Positions 43,257 to 53,333 of a DNA stretch of 64,000 nucleotides are shown piece after piece (within the stretch, counting starts at the first letter, position 1; every line of letters begins with the position of its first letter). The notes under the pieces were generated by a model. It was not told the DNA's origin and searched no databases. It saw only the letters and a list, made by a program, of their open reading frames with translations. The stretch is from assembly GCA_038748365.1 (NCBI GenBank), contig JBCDIZ010000001.1:496001-560000 (forward strand), written 5' to 3'. The stretch is from Alterisphingorhabdus sp038748365. GTDB lineage: Bacteria > Pseudomonadota > Alphaproteobacteria > Sphingomonadales > Sphingomonadaceae. The position numbers were made by a program, and so were the translations under genes.

Positions 43257-43318
43257 GGATAGAGTGATCCGGGTGGTTGGAAGGAGAAAAACCCGACTGA
43301 CCACCCTCTCCTGCTCAG

Positions 43319-46300
43319 ATGAAAACCATATCCACCCTGTTTAAGCCCATCGCGATGGCGATTGCTGGCTTGGGCCTCGCTTTGCCAACGGCACAGGCGA
43401 TGGCCCAGACCATCAGCAATACCGCCTCGGTAGAGTGGGACAGCCCCGGCGGACGCGTTCAGCTTCCGTCGAACAGGGTGGATTTTGCCGTTGAAGCACC
43501 GCCTGAAGACCCGATCACGATTACCACATTCCAGTTTGATGATCCGCCGGGCGCTGTCCAGATGGACCTGCCACCGACGCAATGCCAAACAAATAATGGA
43601 CCACTTCCAGTCGAATTCTCCGGTGTTTTTTCCGGAGTTGAGACCAGTCCAGCATCGCTTGTTCCACGCACATCGATTACGCCGAATGAACCGCTGATCA
43701 TTCTGCTCAATGCACCAGCCCGCAATGTTGACCCCAATTTGGTCGAACGCTTTGATATTGAGCTGGTCACCAAGGCCGGTGACCGCGAGGTTATTTCAGT
43801 CACTGAAACAGAAGCCAATAGTGGCGAATTTGTTGGGTATATCAACACTATAGCGGTTCCTCCTGCCGCAGTTGAGCGCGATTGTGTGCTCTCGGTTGCG
43901 CCAGGTAGTACGCTTCAAATCGACATATTGGACGATGTTGGCGGTAACTTGCTCAGCACATTGGATGTCGAAATTCTGACCGACCCCTTTGGCGTTGTGT
44001 TTGACAGCTTTGATGGCACCCCGGTTTCAGGCGCGCGCGTTACACTGATCAACAATGCAACCGGTCAGCCTGCTGAAGTATTTGGCAATGACGGCGTTTC
44101 TACCTTCCCATCAACTGTTATCAGCGGATCAACTGTCACCGATAGCAGCGGCGCGACATATAGCTTTGATCCGGGCCATTATCGTTTCCCCTTTGCGCGA
44201 CCAGGTGACTATCATGTGGTTGTCGAGCCACCTGATCCCTTTACCTTCGCTTCAGAGCGTACGCCACAAGAGCTCGCGCCGTTGCGCCGCCCTGATGGCG
44301 ATCCTTTTACGATAGTGGATGCATCCTTTGGCGGTGTAACGACGTTGGAAGACCCGGCACCGATCCGTTTTGATATTCCGCTTGATCAGTCCGGCGCGGC
44401 AATTTCGCTGGACAAAACTGTCTCTGCAAATCTCGCTATCCCCGGTGATGTGCTGCAATATCGTATCACTGTCACCAATAGTGACAGCCAGCTGGTAACC
44501 GGCGGTATCACCATTAGCGATGAGCTGCCGAGAGCTTTGCGGCTGCGCGCCAACACCATTCGCTATAATGGTGAGCAAATTGCTGCTGACATTACGCCCG
44601 ATGGCCGTCGTTTCTCGGTGATTGTCCCGGCGCTCGCACCTGGAAGCAGCGCGTTGCTGACCTATCTCACCGAAGTGCGTCCCGATGCCCTTCCGGGAGA
44701 TGTAGTAAACCAAGCCACAGCCAGAGATACCCGCGGCGCGGAAAGTGGCATTGCCGAAGCGTTTACCCGCATTGCGCGTGATACTATCGCCGATCGTTTC
44801 ACCATAACCGGCCGCATCACCGATGGCGCTTGCACCATTGATCCGCGCGGAGCCAATGGCATTGCCGGTGTCCGCGTTATGATGCAAGATGGCCGTTTTG
44901 CCATTACCGATCAGGACGGCCGCTACCATTTTGAAGGCGTATTGCCTGGCCTGCATGTGGTGCAGGTTGATCCCTCCACCTTCCCGCTGGATATGGAGCC
45001 GACAGACTGCGCGCGTAACACCCGCAGCGCAGGCAGCAATATTTCCCGCTTTGTCGAGGGTCAGGGCGGCATGCTCAAACGTGCTGACTTCCGCGCTCGC
45101 AAAACGGCTGCGCGCGAAGCGCCTAAGACATCTACACCGGTTAAAGTGCGTCCGAAAGTACTGACCGATCAAGAAGCCGCAGGCAGCGAGCGTGACTGGT
45201 TTGCTGACCAAGAGGCCGGCATTGACTGGCTGTTCCCGCAAATCGGGCATAACCCACGTTCCAAGTCGGTGCGTGTTGCTATCAAACATATGCCTGGACA
45301 ATCGGTTGACCTCACGATCAATGGTAAGTCAGTCGATGCGCTGACCTATGAAGGCGTTCGCAAGAGCCCGGACGGTCGCTGGATGGTCAGCCTGTGGCGC
45401 GGCATTGCCCTGCAGGACCGCACCAATGTGCTGCGCGCGCGCGTGCTTAACCGTGGTGGCAATGTGGTCAAAGAACTGACCCGCGAAGTGCATTATTCGG
45501 CAAGCCCGCTTAATGCGCAATTCCTCAAACAACAATCGGTTCTGCTTGCAGATGGTGTCACACGCCCGGTTATCGCCGTCCGACTGACTGACCGCGACGG
45601 CAAGCCGGTGCGCAATGGTGCAGTTGGCGATTTCACCGTCCCTGCCCCCTATACCCCTGCGATTGAGGTGGATGCGCAACAGGCACAGCAGCTTTCCGGC
45701 CTGGAACGTGCACGCCCGGTATGGCGCGTTGAGGGCGATGACGGCATTGCCTATATCGAACTGGCACCGACCACCGCTTCGGGCACCGTCTCGGTTGATT
45801 TCAACTTTCAGGATGGCGAAGTTAGCCGTCCACAGCGTATCGAAACCTGGTTAGAGCCGGGTGATCGTCCATGGACAGTTGTGGGTTTTGCCGCCGGTAC
45901 CGTTGGCTTCAATACCCTCGACAGCCGGTTGGAAGCGCTGGCCGACGATGACGACAGCATCAATCTCGATGGTCGAGTAGCGCTCTATGCCAAGGGTAAG
46001 ATCCTCGGCAAATGGCTGCTGACCATGGCCTATGACAGCGACAAGGAACGCGATGAGACCGATTTTGGCGGCGTCATCGATCCGCGTAGCTATTACACCA
46101 TCTATGCCGACCGTTCTGAGCAGCGTTTTGATGCGGCCAGCTTGCGCCGCCTGTATATCCGGCTTGAGCGTCCACAATTTTATGCCCTGTTTGGGGATTA
46201 CGATACGGGATTGGGTGAATCGCAGCTGTCCCGTTATCAGCGTGCGTTTAACGGTATCAAGGCCGAATATCGCTCTGATCAGCTATCAGCCACGGTCTTT

Positions 46301-48424
46301 GGAGCCGATACGCCTTTCCGTTTCCGTCGTGAGGAAATTCAGGGCAATGGTCTGACCGGCCCCTATGCGCTGTCAGCCCGCGATATCATTATCAATTCAG
46401 AGCGCATCGTACTGCAGGTGCGTGATCGCTTCCGTTCGGAACGCATTGTCGATGAGCGTCAGCTGACCCGCCATATCGATTATGACATCGATTATATCGC
46501 CGGTACGCTGCGTTTCCGCGAGCCTATCCTCAGCCGGATCAATCTCGATCCGCAGTTCATCATCGCCGAATATGAGGTGGATGGCATCGGCCAGCGCGCC
46601 ACCAACGCCGGCGGCCGGGTAAGCTGGCGCAGCAAGGACCAGAAACTGCAGGTTGCTGCTACTGCCATTCATGACGAGACTGCAGATACCAATACCGATC
46701 TTGGCGGCGTCGATCTGCGCTATCGTCCAGACCTGAAAACCGAGGTTCGCGCCGAATTTGCTGTAACCGATGGTGAGAGCGATATCGCCAGCGGACAAGC
46801 AGATGCTGGCACCGCAACCGCATGGCTGGTCGAGGCAGAACATCATGGCAAGGATTTTGATATTCTCGCCTATGTCCGTCGGCAGTCCGACAATTTCGGC
46901 TTGGGCCAGCAAAATGCCGTCGAGAGCGGCACGCGCAAATTCGGCCTCGACAGCCGCTATCGCTTTACCGACAAGCTCAGCCTCGCCGCCACCGGCTATC
47001 AGGAGGATTTCCTGATTTCTGGCGCCCGTCGCCGTGCCGGTAGTGCCGAACTGGAATATCGTGCTGACAAGACCTCTCTGCGCGCAGGCGTCACCCATGC
47101 CGAGGACCGTTTTGCCGATGGCCGTATCAATCGCTCGACTATCGCCACTTTGGGCGGTTCGCAGCGGCTGCTCGACAATAAGCTGGAGCTGGACGCGCAA
47201 ACCTCTTTCGCCATTGGCGGACAGGATGAAAGCGCCGACTTCCCGGCACGGCATCGTCTGGGTGCGCGCTATGCCATCACCAAGGATGTCCGCGTCCTTG
47301 GCAGCTATGAGATTACCGATGGCGAGGCTTTCGATGCGCAAAACGCGCAGCTTGGCTTTGAGATCACACCCTGGGCCGGTGGCCGTTTTCTTGCCACCGC
47401 CAATCAGCAGGATATTTCCGAATTTGGCCCGCGCAGCTTCGCCGCTTATGGCTTCTCGCAATCGCTCAAACTGAGCGAAAAATGGTCGGTCGACTTCTCG
47501 CTCGACGGCAACCAGACGCTGAATGGCGATATTGATCCGGCAGATGTGATCAACCCGCTACAGCCGGTTGCCAATGGCGGCTTCCTGCCACAAACGGGTG
47601 GCCTGACCGAAGACTTTATCGCGGTCACCGCAGGGGCAACCTATCGCAACAAGAATTGGAGCTGGGCAAGCCGTGCCGAATATCGCGCCGGTGATCTGGG
47701 CGACCGCTATGGCATTACCAGCGCTGCGCTGAAACAGATTGGCAATGGCAGCAATATTGGCGGCCTGTTCAGCTATTTCCGTGCTGAGCAGGATGGGGGT
47801 CCAAGCACCGATACCATTGAGGGCGAATTGAGCTGGGCGCATCGCCCGGACAATAGCCGCTGGTCCTGGCTCGAGCGTCTTGAGTTCCGCGAGGACAGCG
47901 TGCGCAACGCCGTAGCCGGTGAGGCCGGACCGATTGGTGGTGCGCTGCTGACGGTTGACGGCAATGTCACCTCACGCCGCCTGATCAACAGCGTCAGCAT
48001 CAACTATACCCCGATTGATGAACGCGATGGCCCACTCGGCAGCCGCGACCGCAGCTTTGTCGAACGCGGCGAATACAGCATCTTCTGGGGTACACGCTAT
48101 GTATTCGACCGCTTTGGCCCGGATGATGTCGAAGGCTGGAGCAATGTCGTCGGCGCGGATTTCCGCTTTGATCTCAGCGACACTATCGACGCGGGTGCTG
48201 CGGGTACGGTGCGTATCGGTACCAATGCCGACAGCATCGCTTGGGCTGGCGGCCCGACAATTGGTGTAACACCGTTCAAAAACGGTTATATTTCAGTTGG
48301 CTATAACTTTGTCGGCTTTGAAGACCGCGACTTTGAAGAAAGCCGCTACACCCGCAGCGGACCGTTCATCACTTTCCGTCTGAAGTTTGACCAGCAGAGT
48401 CTGGGTGGGCTGTTAGGGCGTTAG
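43319..48424 (+). CDS. giant exported protein with DUF11/Ig modules and outer-membrane beta-barrel
   Basis: 1701 residues. Order: signal peptide (to AQAMA-Q); N-terminal ISNTASVEWDSPGG motif shared with A and C; beta modules to ~350, including a prealbumin-like VVFDSFDGTPVSGARVTLIN; a DUF11 module ~360-490 (ISLDKTVSANLAIPGDVLQY); a carboxypeptidase-regulatory/SdrB-like module ~493-570 (GIAGVRVMMQDGRFAITDQDG); Ig-like modules ~630-845; and, from ~851 (WTVVGFAAGTVGFNTL), ~850 residues of alternating amphipathic strands with aromatic girdles, as in a large outer-membrane barrel. The C-terminus (GPFITFRLKFDQQSLGG) lacks a strictly terminal Phe. Likely export pore, receptor or anchor for A-C. Confidence 0.82.
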   Translation: MKTISTLFKPIAMAIAGLGLALPTAQAMAQTISNTASVEWDSPGGRVQLPSNRVDFAVEAPPEDPITITTFQFDDPPGAVQMDLPPTQCQTNNGPLPVEFSGVFSGVETSPASLVPRTSITPNEPLIILLNAPARNVDPNLVERFDIELVTKAGDREVISVTETEANSGEFVGYINTIAVPPAAVERDCVLSVAPGSTLQIDILDDVGGNLLSTLDVEILTDPFGVVFDSFDGTPVSGARVTLINNATGQPAEVFGNDGVSTFPSTVISGSTVTDSSGATYSFDPGHYRFPFARPGDYHVVVEPPDPFTFASERTPQELAPLRRPDGDPFTIVDASFGGVTTLEDPAPIRFDIPLDQSGAAISLDKTVSANLAIPGDVLQYRITVTNSDSQLVTGGITISDELPRALRLRANTIRYNGEQIAADITPDGRRFSVIVPALAPGSSALLTYLTEVRPDALPGDVVNQATARDTRGAESGIAEAFTRIARDTIADRFTITGRITDGACTIDPRGANGIAGVRVMMQDGRFAITDQDGRYHFEGVLPGLHVVQVDPSTFPLDMEPTDCARNTRSAGSNISRFVEGQGGMLKRADFRARKTAAREAPKTSTPVKVRPKVLTDQEAAGSERDWFADQEAGIDWLFPQIGHNPRSKSVRVAIKHMPGQSVDLTINGKSVDALTYEGVRKSPDGRWMVSLWRGIALQDRTNVLRARVLNRGGNVVKELTREVHYSASPLNAQFLKQQSVLLADGVTRPVIAVRLTDRDGKPVRNGAVGDFTVPAPYTPAIEVDAQQAQQLSGLERARPVWRVEGDDGIAYIELAPTTASGTVSVDFNFQDGEVSRPQRIETWLEPGDRPWTVVGFAAGTVGFNTLDSRLEALADDDDSINLDGRVALYAKGKILGKWLLTMAYDSDKERDETDFGGVIDPRSYYTIYADRSEQRFDAASLRRLYIRLERPQFYALFGDYDTGLGESQLSRYQRAFNGIKAEYRSDQLSATVFGADTPFRFRREEIQGNGLTGPYALSARDIIINSERIVLQVRDRFRSERIVDERQLTRHIDYDIDYIAGTLRFREPILSRINLDPQFIIAEYEVDGIGQRATNAGGRVSWRSKDQKLQVAATAIHDETADTNTDLGGVDLRYRPDLKTEVRAEFAVTDGESDIASGQADAGTATAWLVEAEHHGKDFDILAYVRRQSDNFGLGQQNAVESGTRKFGLDSRYRFTDKLSLAATGYQEDFLISGARRRAGSAELEYRADKTSLRAGVTHAEDRFADGRINRSTIATLGGSQRLLDNKLELDAQTSFAIGGQDESADFPARHRLGARYAITKDVRVLGSYEITDGEAFDAQNAQLGFEITPWAGGRFLATANQQDISEFGPRSFAAYGFSQSLKLSEKWSVDFSLDGNQTLNGDIDPADVINPLQPVANGGFLPQTGGLTEDFIAVTAGATYRNKNWSWASRAEYRAGDLGDRYGITSAALKQIGNGSNIGGLFSYFRAEQDGGPSTDTIEGELSWAHRPDNSRWSWLERLEFREDSVRNAVAGEAGPIGGALLTVDGNVTSRRLINSVSINYTPIDERDGPLGSRDRSFVERGEYSIFWGTRYVFDRFGPDDVEGWSNVVGADFRFDLSDTIDAGAAGTVRIGTNADSIAWAGGPTIGVTPFKNGYISVGYNFVGFEDRDFEESRYTRSGPFITFRLKFDQQSLGGLLGR

Positions 48425-48436
48425 GGAATTACCTTC

Positions 48437-48511
48437 CCGTTCGTGTCGAGCGTAGTCGAGACACGATTCTCGGCTCGCAATGGCCTCTCGACTTCGCTCG
48501 AGGCGAACGGA
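48437..48511. repeat. REP-like palindromic element, type A (second copy)
   Basis: Same arms as the 1229-1303 copy: ccgttcgtgtcgagcgtagt then cgagac on the left and tctcgacttcgctcgaggcg then aacgga on the right, with a different central loop. It lies between the converging DUF11/barrel gene and the E2 gene and probably acts as a bidirectional terminator. Confidence 0.8.
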
Positions 48512-48536
48512 TACTGGATGCTGTGCTTAAAAGCTA

Positions 48537-49778
48537 TCAGTCGGCAAAGATAAACACCGGCGTTTCAATCCGTCGTTTCAGATCCTGCACAAAGCTGGCC
48601 GCATCATAGCCATCGACTACGCGATGGTCGCAGGAGATGGAGAGGTTCATCATCTTGCGGGTGGTGATCTCGCCATCAATAACCACTGGACGCTCGACAA
48701 TCTTGTTCGGCCCGATAATCGCGACTTCCGGGCGATTAATCACAGGTGTCGTGCTGATACCGCCCAATGGTCCCAGTGAGGTCAAAGTCAGCGTACCGCC
48801 CGACAATTCATCACTACGCGCCTTTCCAGTGCGCGCCGCTTCTGCGAGGCGAGCAACCTCGCTCGCCATATCCCAGACGGTCATGCTTTCTGCGCCGCGC
48901 ATCACTGGTACCATGAGGCCAGCATCGGTCTGTGTCGCGATACCAAGATGCACCGCGCCCGAACGGGTAACGACATTGGCTTCATCATCATAGCGCGCGT
49001 TAAGCATCGGATAATCGCGCAAAGTGCGGCACATCGCCTTGATCAGCAACGGTAGTGCAGTCAGCTTCGGACGGTCGCCGCGTCCCGCATTCATATCCGT
49101 GCGCATGGTTTCCATGGCGGTGACGTCAATCTCGTCAACATAGGTGAAATGCGGGATATTACGCTTCGATTCCGCCATATTCTGGGCAATCCGCTTGCGC
49201 ATGCCGATGACCTTAAGCGCCTCATCCGGTGCGCGACCACCTTGGGCCGCACCGCCGCCATAGCTCAGAAATGCATCGAGATCAGAATGGCGAATACGAC
49301 CATCAGCCTGCGGTTTGACCCGAGCAAGATTGATACCCAATTCGCGCGCACGTAGGCGCACAGCAGGTGAAGCAAGCACCTTCACATCTTCTTGCGAATG
49401 CTCAACAACCGCCGGAGCGGGTGCTGGTGTTGGTGCAGGCTTCTGAGCGGCTACCGGAGCAGGCGCTGGCTCTGGCGCTGGCGGCGGTGTATCTGCGACA
49501 GGCTCAGCTGTTTCTGGCGCATCTGAAGGCACATCGCCTTCGACCTCTATCTCTACCAACATGCCGCCAATAGCGATCACATCGCCGACCTCACCCGCAG
49601 TCGCAACAACTTTGCCAGTGACAGGCGATTCAATCTCCACCGTCGCCTTGTCGGTCATCATATCGGCAATCTGGTCATCCTCGGACACCGTATCGCCAAT
49701 CTTCACATGCCAGGCGACAATCTCAGCCTCGGCAATGCCCTCGCCGATATCCGGCAGGTTGTATACAAACTTGGCCAT
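48537..49778 (-). CDS. bkdB: branched-chain 2-oxoacid dehydrogenase E2 (lipoamide acyltransferase)
   Basis: 413 residues. Lipoyl domain at 1-80 with DKATVEIESPVTG (lipoyl Lys), an Ala/Pro-rich hinge, a peripheral subunit-binding domain (ASPAVRLRARELGINLARVK) and a catalytic domain ending SCDHRVVDGYDAASFV (HxxxDG). The domain order and the E1alpha-E1beta-E2 gene set fit the branched-chain complex that oxidises Val/Leu/Ile oxoacids, rather than pyruvate or 2-oxoglutarate dehydrogenase. E3 is not in the window. Confidence 0.93.
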   Translation of the reverse strand: MAKFVYNLPDIGEGIAEAEIVAWHVKIGDTVSEDDQIADMMTDKATVEIESPVTGKVVATAGEVGDVIAIGGMLVEIEVEGDVPSDAPETAEPVADTPPPAPEPAPAPVAAQKPAPTPAPAPAVVEHSQEDVKVLASPAVRLRARELGINLARVKPQADGRIRHSDLDAFLSYGGGAAQGGRAPDEALKVIGMRKRIAQNMAESKRNIPHFTYVDEIDVTAMETMRTDMNAGRGDRPKLTALPLLIKAMCRTLRDYPMLNARYDDEANVVTRSGAVHLGIATQTDAGLMVPVMRGAESMTVWDMASEVARLAEAARTGKARSDELSGGTLTLTSLGPLGGISTTPVINRPEVAIIGPNKIVERPVVIDGEITTRKMMNLSISCDHRVVDGYDAASFVQDLKRRIETPVFIFAD

Positions 49779-49783
49779 GGGGA

Positions 49784-50839
49784 TCAGTCCTTTAGCAGTG
49801 TCTCAATCGCTTCGCCGATACGGATCGGACCAGGAAAATAAGCCCATTCGAGCGAATGCGGATAAGGCGTATCAAAGCCGGTGACGCGCTCAATCGGCGC
49901 TTCGAGATGATAGAAGCAGCGCTCCTGCACCAGTGCGGAGAGCTCGGCACCAAAGCCACTGGTGCGGGTTGCTTCATGTACGATCAGGCAGCGGCCCGTC
50001 TTTTTCACCGACTCTTCAATCGTCTCGATATCGAGAGGCACCAATGTGCGCAGATCAATAATCTCCGCATCGACGCCATGATGCTCTACCACCGCCTTGG
50101 CGACATGCACCATGGTGCCATAGGCAAGAATGGTAAAAGCCTCGCCTTCGCGGACAATTTTCGCTTTGCCCAGATCAATGCGATAATAGTCTTCAGGCAC
50201 GACAGAGTCCGGATGTTTCGACCATGGCTGCACCGGCTGGTCATAAAAGCCGTCAAACGGGCCGTTATAGATACGCTTGGGCTCGAAAAAGATCACCGGA
50301 TCATTGTCTTCAATAGATGCGATAAGCAGCCCCTTGGCGTCATAAGGCGTTGAAGGAATAACGGTTTTCAGACCGGCGACATGGGTGAACAGGCTTTCCG
50401 GCGACTGGCTGTGCGTCTGGCCACCAAAAATGCCGCCACCAAAGGGCGACCGCACCGTCATCGGCGAGATAAATTCGCCGGCCGAACGGTAACGTAGTCG
50501 TGCCGCCTCGGAAATCAGCTGGTCAATGCCGGGATAGATATAATCGGCGAACTGAATCTCCGGCACCGGGCGCAAGCCATAGGCGCCCATCCCTACCGCA
50601 GCGCCGATAATACCACATTCGCTGATCGGTGTATCAAATACGCGAGTTTTGCCATGCTTTTCCTGTAGGCCGGCAGTGCAGCGAAATACCCCGCCAAAAT
50701 AGCCGATATCCTCGCCCATCAGGATCACATTGGGATCGCGTGCCAGCATGATGTCGAGCGCGTTATTGATCGCCTCGATCATATTCATGCGGGTTTCGGT
50801 TTCTTCGGTGGCGGGAGCCTTGGCTTCGGTCTTTTCCAT
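49784..50839 (-). CDS. bkdA2: branched-chain 2-oxoacid dehydrogenase E1 beta
   Basis: 351 residues from MEKTEAKAPATEE (ATG 50839, GGAG eight bases upstream). It shows MIEAINNALDIMLARDPNVILMGEDIGYFGGVFR, TPISECGIIGAAVGMGAYGLRPVPEIQFADYIYPGIDQLISEAARLRYRS and a C-terminal transketolase-like VHEATRTSGFGAEL. Forms the alpha2beta2 TPP enzyme with the gene 5 bp upstream. Confidence 0.94.
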   Translation of the reverse strand: MEKTEAKAPATEETETRMNMIEAINNALDIMLARDPNVILMGEDIGYFGGVFRCTAGLQEKHGKTRVFDTPISECGIIGAAVGMGAYGLRPVPEIQFADYIYPGIDQLISEAARLRYRSAGEFISPMTVRSPFGGGIFGGQTHSQSPESLFTHVAGLKTVIPSTPYDAKGLLIASIEDNDPVIFFEPKRIYNGPFDGFYDQPVQPWSKHPDSVVPEDYYRIDLGKAKIVREGEAFTILAYGTMVHVAKAVVEHHGVDAEIIDLRTLVPLDIETIEESVKKTGRCLIVHEATRTSGFGAELSALVQERCFYHLEAPIERVTGFDTPYPHSLEWAYFPGPIRIGEAIETLLKD

Positions 50840-50844
50840 GTCGC

Positions 50845-52137
50845 TTACTCCGGCCATTTCTTGGCCCTTTCGCGGTTGGCCTGTTCGCTCTGCTCTTTCA
50901 GGTGCCAGGGCAGTTCCTCAAAAACATCCTGGAACATGGTCTCAAATGGCTGATGCAAGCCATGGCCGAGAATGCCGTTCTTCTCGGCTTCCTTGGTCGC
51001 GGCTTTCACCTCGTTGGCGAGCCGTTCATCCATAGTGGCATGGCGTTCCTCATCCCATTCGCCGAGCTGGACAAGATGCTGTTTCAACCGGTTAATCGGG
51101 TCACCCAACGGCCATTCCTTGCTCTCATCGGCGCTGCGATAAGCAGAGGGATCATCGGACGTGCTATGTCCTTCGGCGCGATAGGTGAAATATTCAATCA
51201 GCGTCGGCCCCTGATTAGTGCGCGCGCGTTCCGCCGCCCATTGCGTTGCGGCATAGACCGCCAGTGCGTCATTGCCATCAACCCGCAACCCGGCCATGCC
51301 ATAGCCGACAGCGCGTGCGGCAAAGGTCGTCCGCTCCGCACCGGCGAAACCGGAGAAACTGGAAATCGCCCATTGGTTGTTGATCACATTGAGGATCACC
51401 GGCGCGTTATAGACGGCGGCAAAAGTCGCCGCGCTGTGAAAATCACCCTCAGCAGTAGACCCCTCACCGCACCATGTCGCGGCAATGCGGGTGTCACCCT
51501 TGATCGCGCTCGCCATTGCCCAGCCAACAGCCTGCGGGTATTGCGTTGCCAGATTGCCCGAAATGGTGAAAAAGCTATGCTCGCGCGAGCAATACATGAT
51601 CGGCAATTGCCGACCTTTGAGCTTGTCGCCTTTATTGGAGTAAATCTGGTTGACCATCTCCACCAGCGGATAACCACGTGCAATCAATACCCCCTGCTGG
51701 CGGTAGCTGGGGAAGACCATATCATCCGAGGCGAGTGCAAAAGCCGCACATACCGATGTCGCCTCTTCGCCACGGCATTTCATATAGAAGCTGGTCTTGC
51801 CCTGACGTTGGGCACGAAACAAGCGTTCGTCAAAGGCCCGCACCAGCGCCATATTTTCCAGCATTTTGATCAGGACGTCAGGCTTCAGCTTGGGGTTCCA
51901 GGGGCCGACTACCTTGCCCTCATCATCCAATACGCGCACCAAATCATAGACCATTTCGCGCATGTCATAGGGTGTAGCGCCAACGTCCGGACGCGGCTGT
52001 TTGCCAGCAGGCGGAATTTTGACATTGCTATAGTCCACGTCATCGCCGGGACGAAATTGCGGCTCCGGAACGTGCAGCGATAAAGGCGGCAAATTCGGCT
52101 TTGCGCTCGCCGGTGCTTCATGGTCGTGGTCAGCCAT
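50845..52137 (-). CDS. bkdA1: branched-chain 2-oxoacid dehydrogenase E1 alpha
   Basis: 430 residues from MADHDHEAPASAKPN, chosen because AGGAGAGG stands just before ATG 52137. TPP-binding region: AATWCGEGSTAEGDFHSAATFAAVYNAPVILNVINNQWAIS. It also has RGEEATSVCAAFALASDD and the phospho-loop-like YRAEGHSTSDDPSAYR. The long N-terminal extension (~70 residues) is usual for branched-chain E1alpha. First gene of the bkd set; the AT-rich 139 bp upstream hold the thyA terminator and presumably its promoter. Confidence 0.94.
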   Translation of the reverse strand: MADHDHEAPASAKPNLPPLSLHVPEPQFRPGDDVDYSNVKIPPAGKQPRPDVGATPYDMREMVYDLVRVLDDEGKVVGPWNPKLKPDVLIKMLENMALVRAFDERLFRAQRQGKTSFYMKCRGEEATSVCAAFALASDDMVFPSYRQQGVLIARGYPLVEMVNQIYSNKGDKLKGRQLPIMYCSREHSFFTISGNLATQYPQAVGWAMASAIKGDTRIAATWCGEGSTAEGDFHSAATFAAVYNAPVILNVINNQWAISSFSGFAGAERTTFAARAVGYGMAGLRVDGNDALAVYAATQWAAERARTNQGPTLIEYFTYRAEGHSTSDDPSAYRSADESKEWPLGDPINRLKQHLVQLGEWDEERHATMDERLANEVKAATKEAEKNGILGHGLHQPFETMFQDVFEELPWHLKEQSEQANRERAKKWPE

Positions 52138-52238
52138 GCCCTCTCCTGCCAAATGACCGCCCGGCGTCTTGTGCGCACGGTGCGGATACAAAGGAATGAT
52201 GTTGCGCTATAAATTGCGCATTTGTATCATAATATTAT

Positions 52239-52273
52239 AAAACCGATTTTAGGGCAATAGTTCTGCCCCAAAA
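52239..52273 (-). terminator. terminator after thyA
   Basis: On the minus strand TTTTGGGGCA and TGCCCTAAAA form a 10 bp stem with one G-U pair around a 7-base loop, followed by TCGGTTTT, four bases after the thyA stop region. It lies within the thyA-bkdA1 gap and before an AT-rich stretch with TATAAT-like sequence. Confidence 0.45.
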
Positions 52274-52276
52274 AGG

Positions 52277-53206
52277 CTAAACCGCAACAGGTGCAGCGAT
52301 ATGCGCTTGTGGCGCGTAATCATGCACCACAAAATCTCCAATTTGGTAACTGAATATGTCCGAGGGCTTGCGGACAATTTCCAACATCGGATGCCCCGAA
52401 GGCGTCCGTGAAAGCTGTTCTGTCACCAGTGATTCGTGATTTTCATAGAGATGCACATCGCCGCCGCTCCAGATGAGTTCACCGGGAGCGAGGTCAGTTT
52501 GCTGCGCCAGCATATATGTCAGCAGCGCCGCAGAAAAGATATTGAACGGCACGCCCAGTGCAACATCGCATGAGCGTTGATAGAGCAGACAGATCAGCCG
52601 ACCATCGGCGACAAAAAACTGATAAGTCTTGTGACAAGGCGGCAGCGCCATCTGATCGAGTTCGGCGACATTCCAGCCTTCAAAGATATGGCGGCGTGAC
52701 CCCGGATTATCGCGCAGACTGGTCACCAACTCAGCGATCTGGTTAATGCCCTTGGCGCGGCGGCGATAAAGCCCCTCACCTACCTCCGGTGCGGCATCAT
52801 AGACCGGCCAGTCGACCCATTGTTTGCCATAGACCGGGCCCAGATCGCCCCATTTAGCAGCGAAAGCATCATCTTCGATAATCTTGGCCTCAAAATCGTC
52901 GCGGCTAATATCCTCGCCTATGGCCTCGCGATATTTGGCGAGCGGCCAATCGGTCCAGATATGCACCTTCTGCTCGACCAGAGGCCGGATATTGGTATCG
53001 CCAGAGAGAAACCACAGCATCTCACGCGCCGCTGTTTTCCAATAAACCCGCTTTGTGGTGAGCAGAGGTATCGCGCCATCCGCCAAAGAAAAGCGCATAT
53101 TCGCACCAAAGACCGCCCGCGTTCCGGTGCCGGTGCGATCCCCTCGCCGTACACCATCGCTCCAGATGGTGCGCATCAGGTCAAGATACTGGTCTTCATA
53201 ATGCAT
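52277..53206 (-). CDS. thyA: thymidylate synthase
   Basis: 309 residues; folate-dependent methylation of dUMP to dTMP. The start YEDQYLDLMRTIWSDGVRRGDRTGTGT, the Arg loop, DLGPVYGKQWVDW, the active-site MALPPCHKTYQFFV (nucleophilic Cys), QRSCDVALGVPFNIFSAALLTY and GDVHLYENHESLV are all present. It carries the sphingomonad-length insert near residues 90-145 compared with the 264-residue E. coli enzyme. Confidence 0.97.
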   Translation of the reverse strand: MHYEDQYLDLMRTIWSDGVRRGDRTGTGTRAVFGANMRFSLADGAIPLLTTKRVYWKTAAREMLWFLSGDTNIRPLVEQKVHIWTDWPLAKYREAIGEDISRDDFEAKIIEDDAFAAKWGDLGPVYGKQWVDWPVYDAAPEVGEGLYRRRAKGINQIAELVTSLRDNPGSRRHIFEGWNVAELDQMALPPCHKTYQFFVADGRLICLLYQRSCDVALGVPFNIFSAALLTYMLAQQTDLAPGELIWSGGDVHLYENHESLVTEQLSRTPSGHPMLEIVRKPSDIFSYQIGDFVVHDYAPQAHIAAPVAV

Positions 53207-53333
53207 GTGGCAATCACGGCTTTCTTTGCACGGGGACTCACAAAAGTGTCTCGCCAGTGCCTAAGCCAAAACCGGAAACAGCGCCAGACAGGCAAGCCAT
53301 TTATCCCATAGACAGAGGCCCCGAACAGCCCCC

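Noticed and set aside
44252..47461. Two long minus-strand open frames (349 and 354 codons) opposite the barrel-protein gene
   Set aside because: They are antisense shadows of a well-supported gene with signal peptide and domains; their translations show no domain-like pattern.
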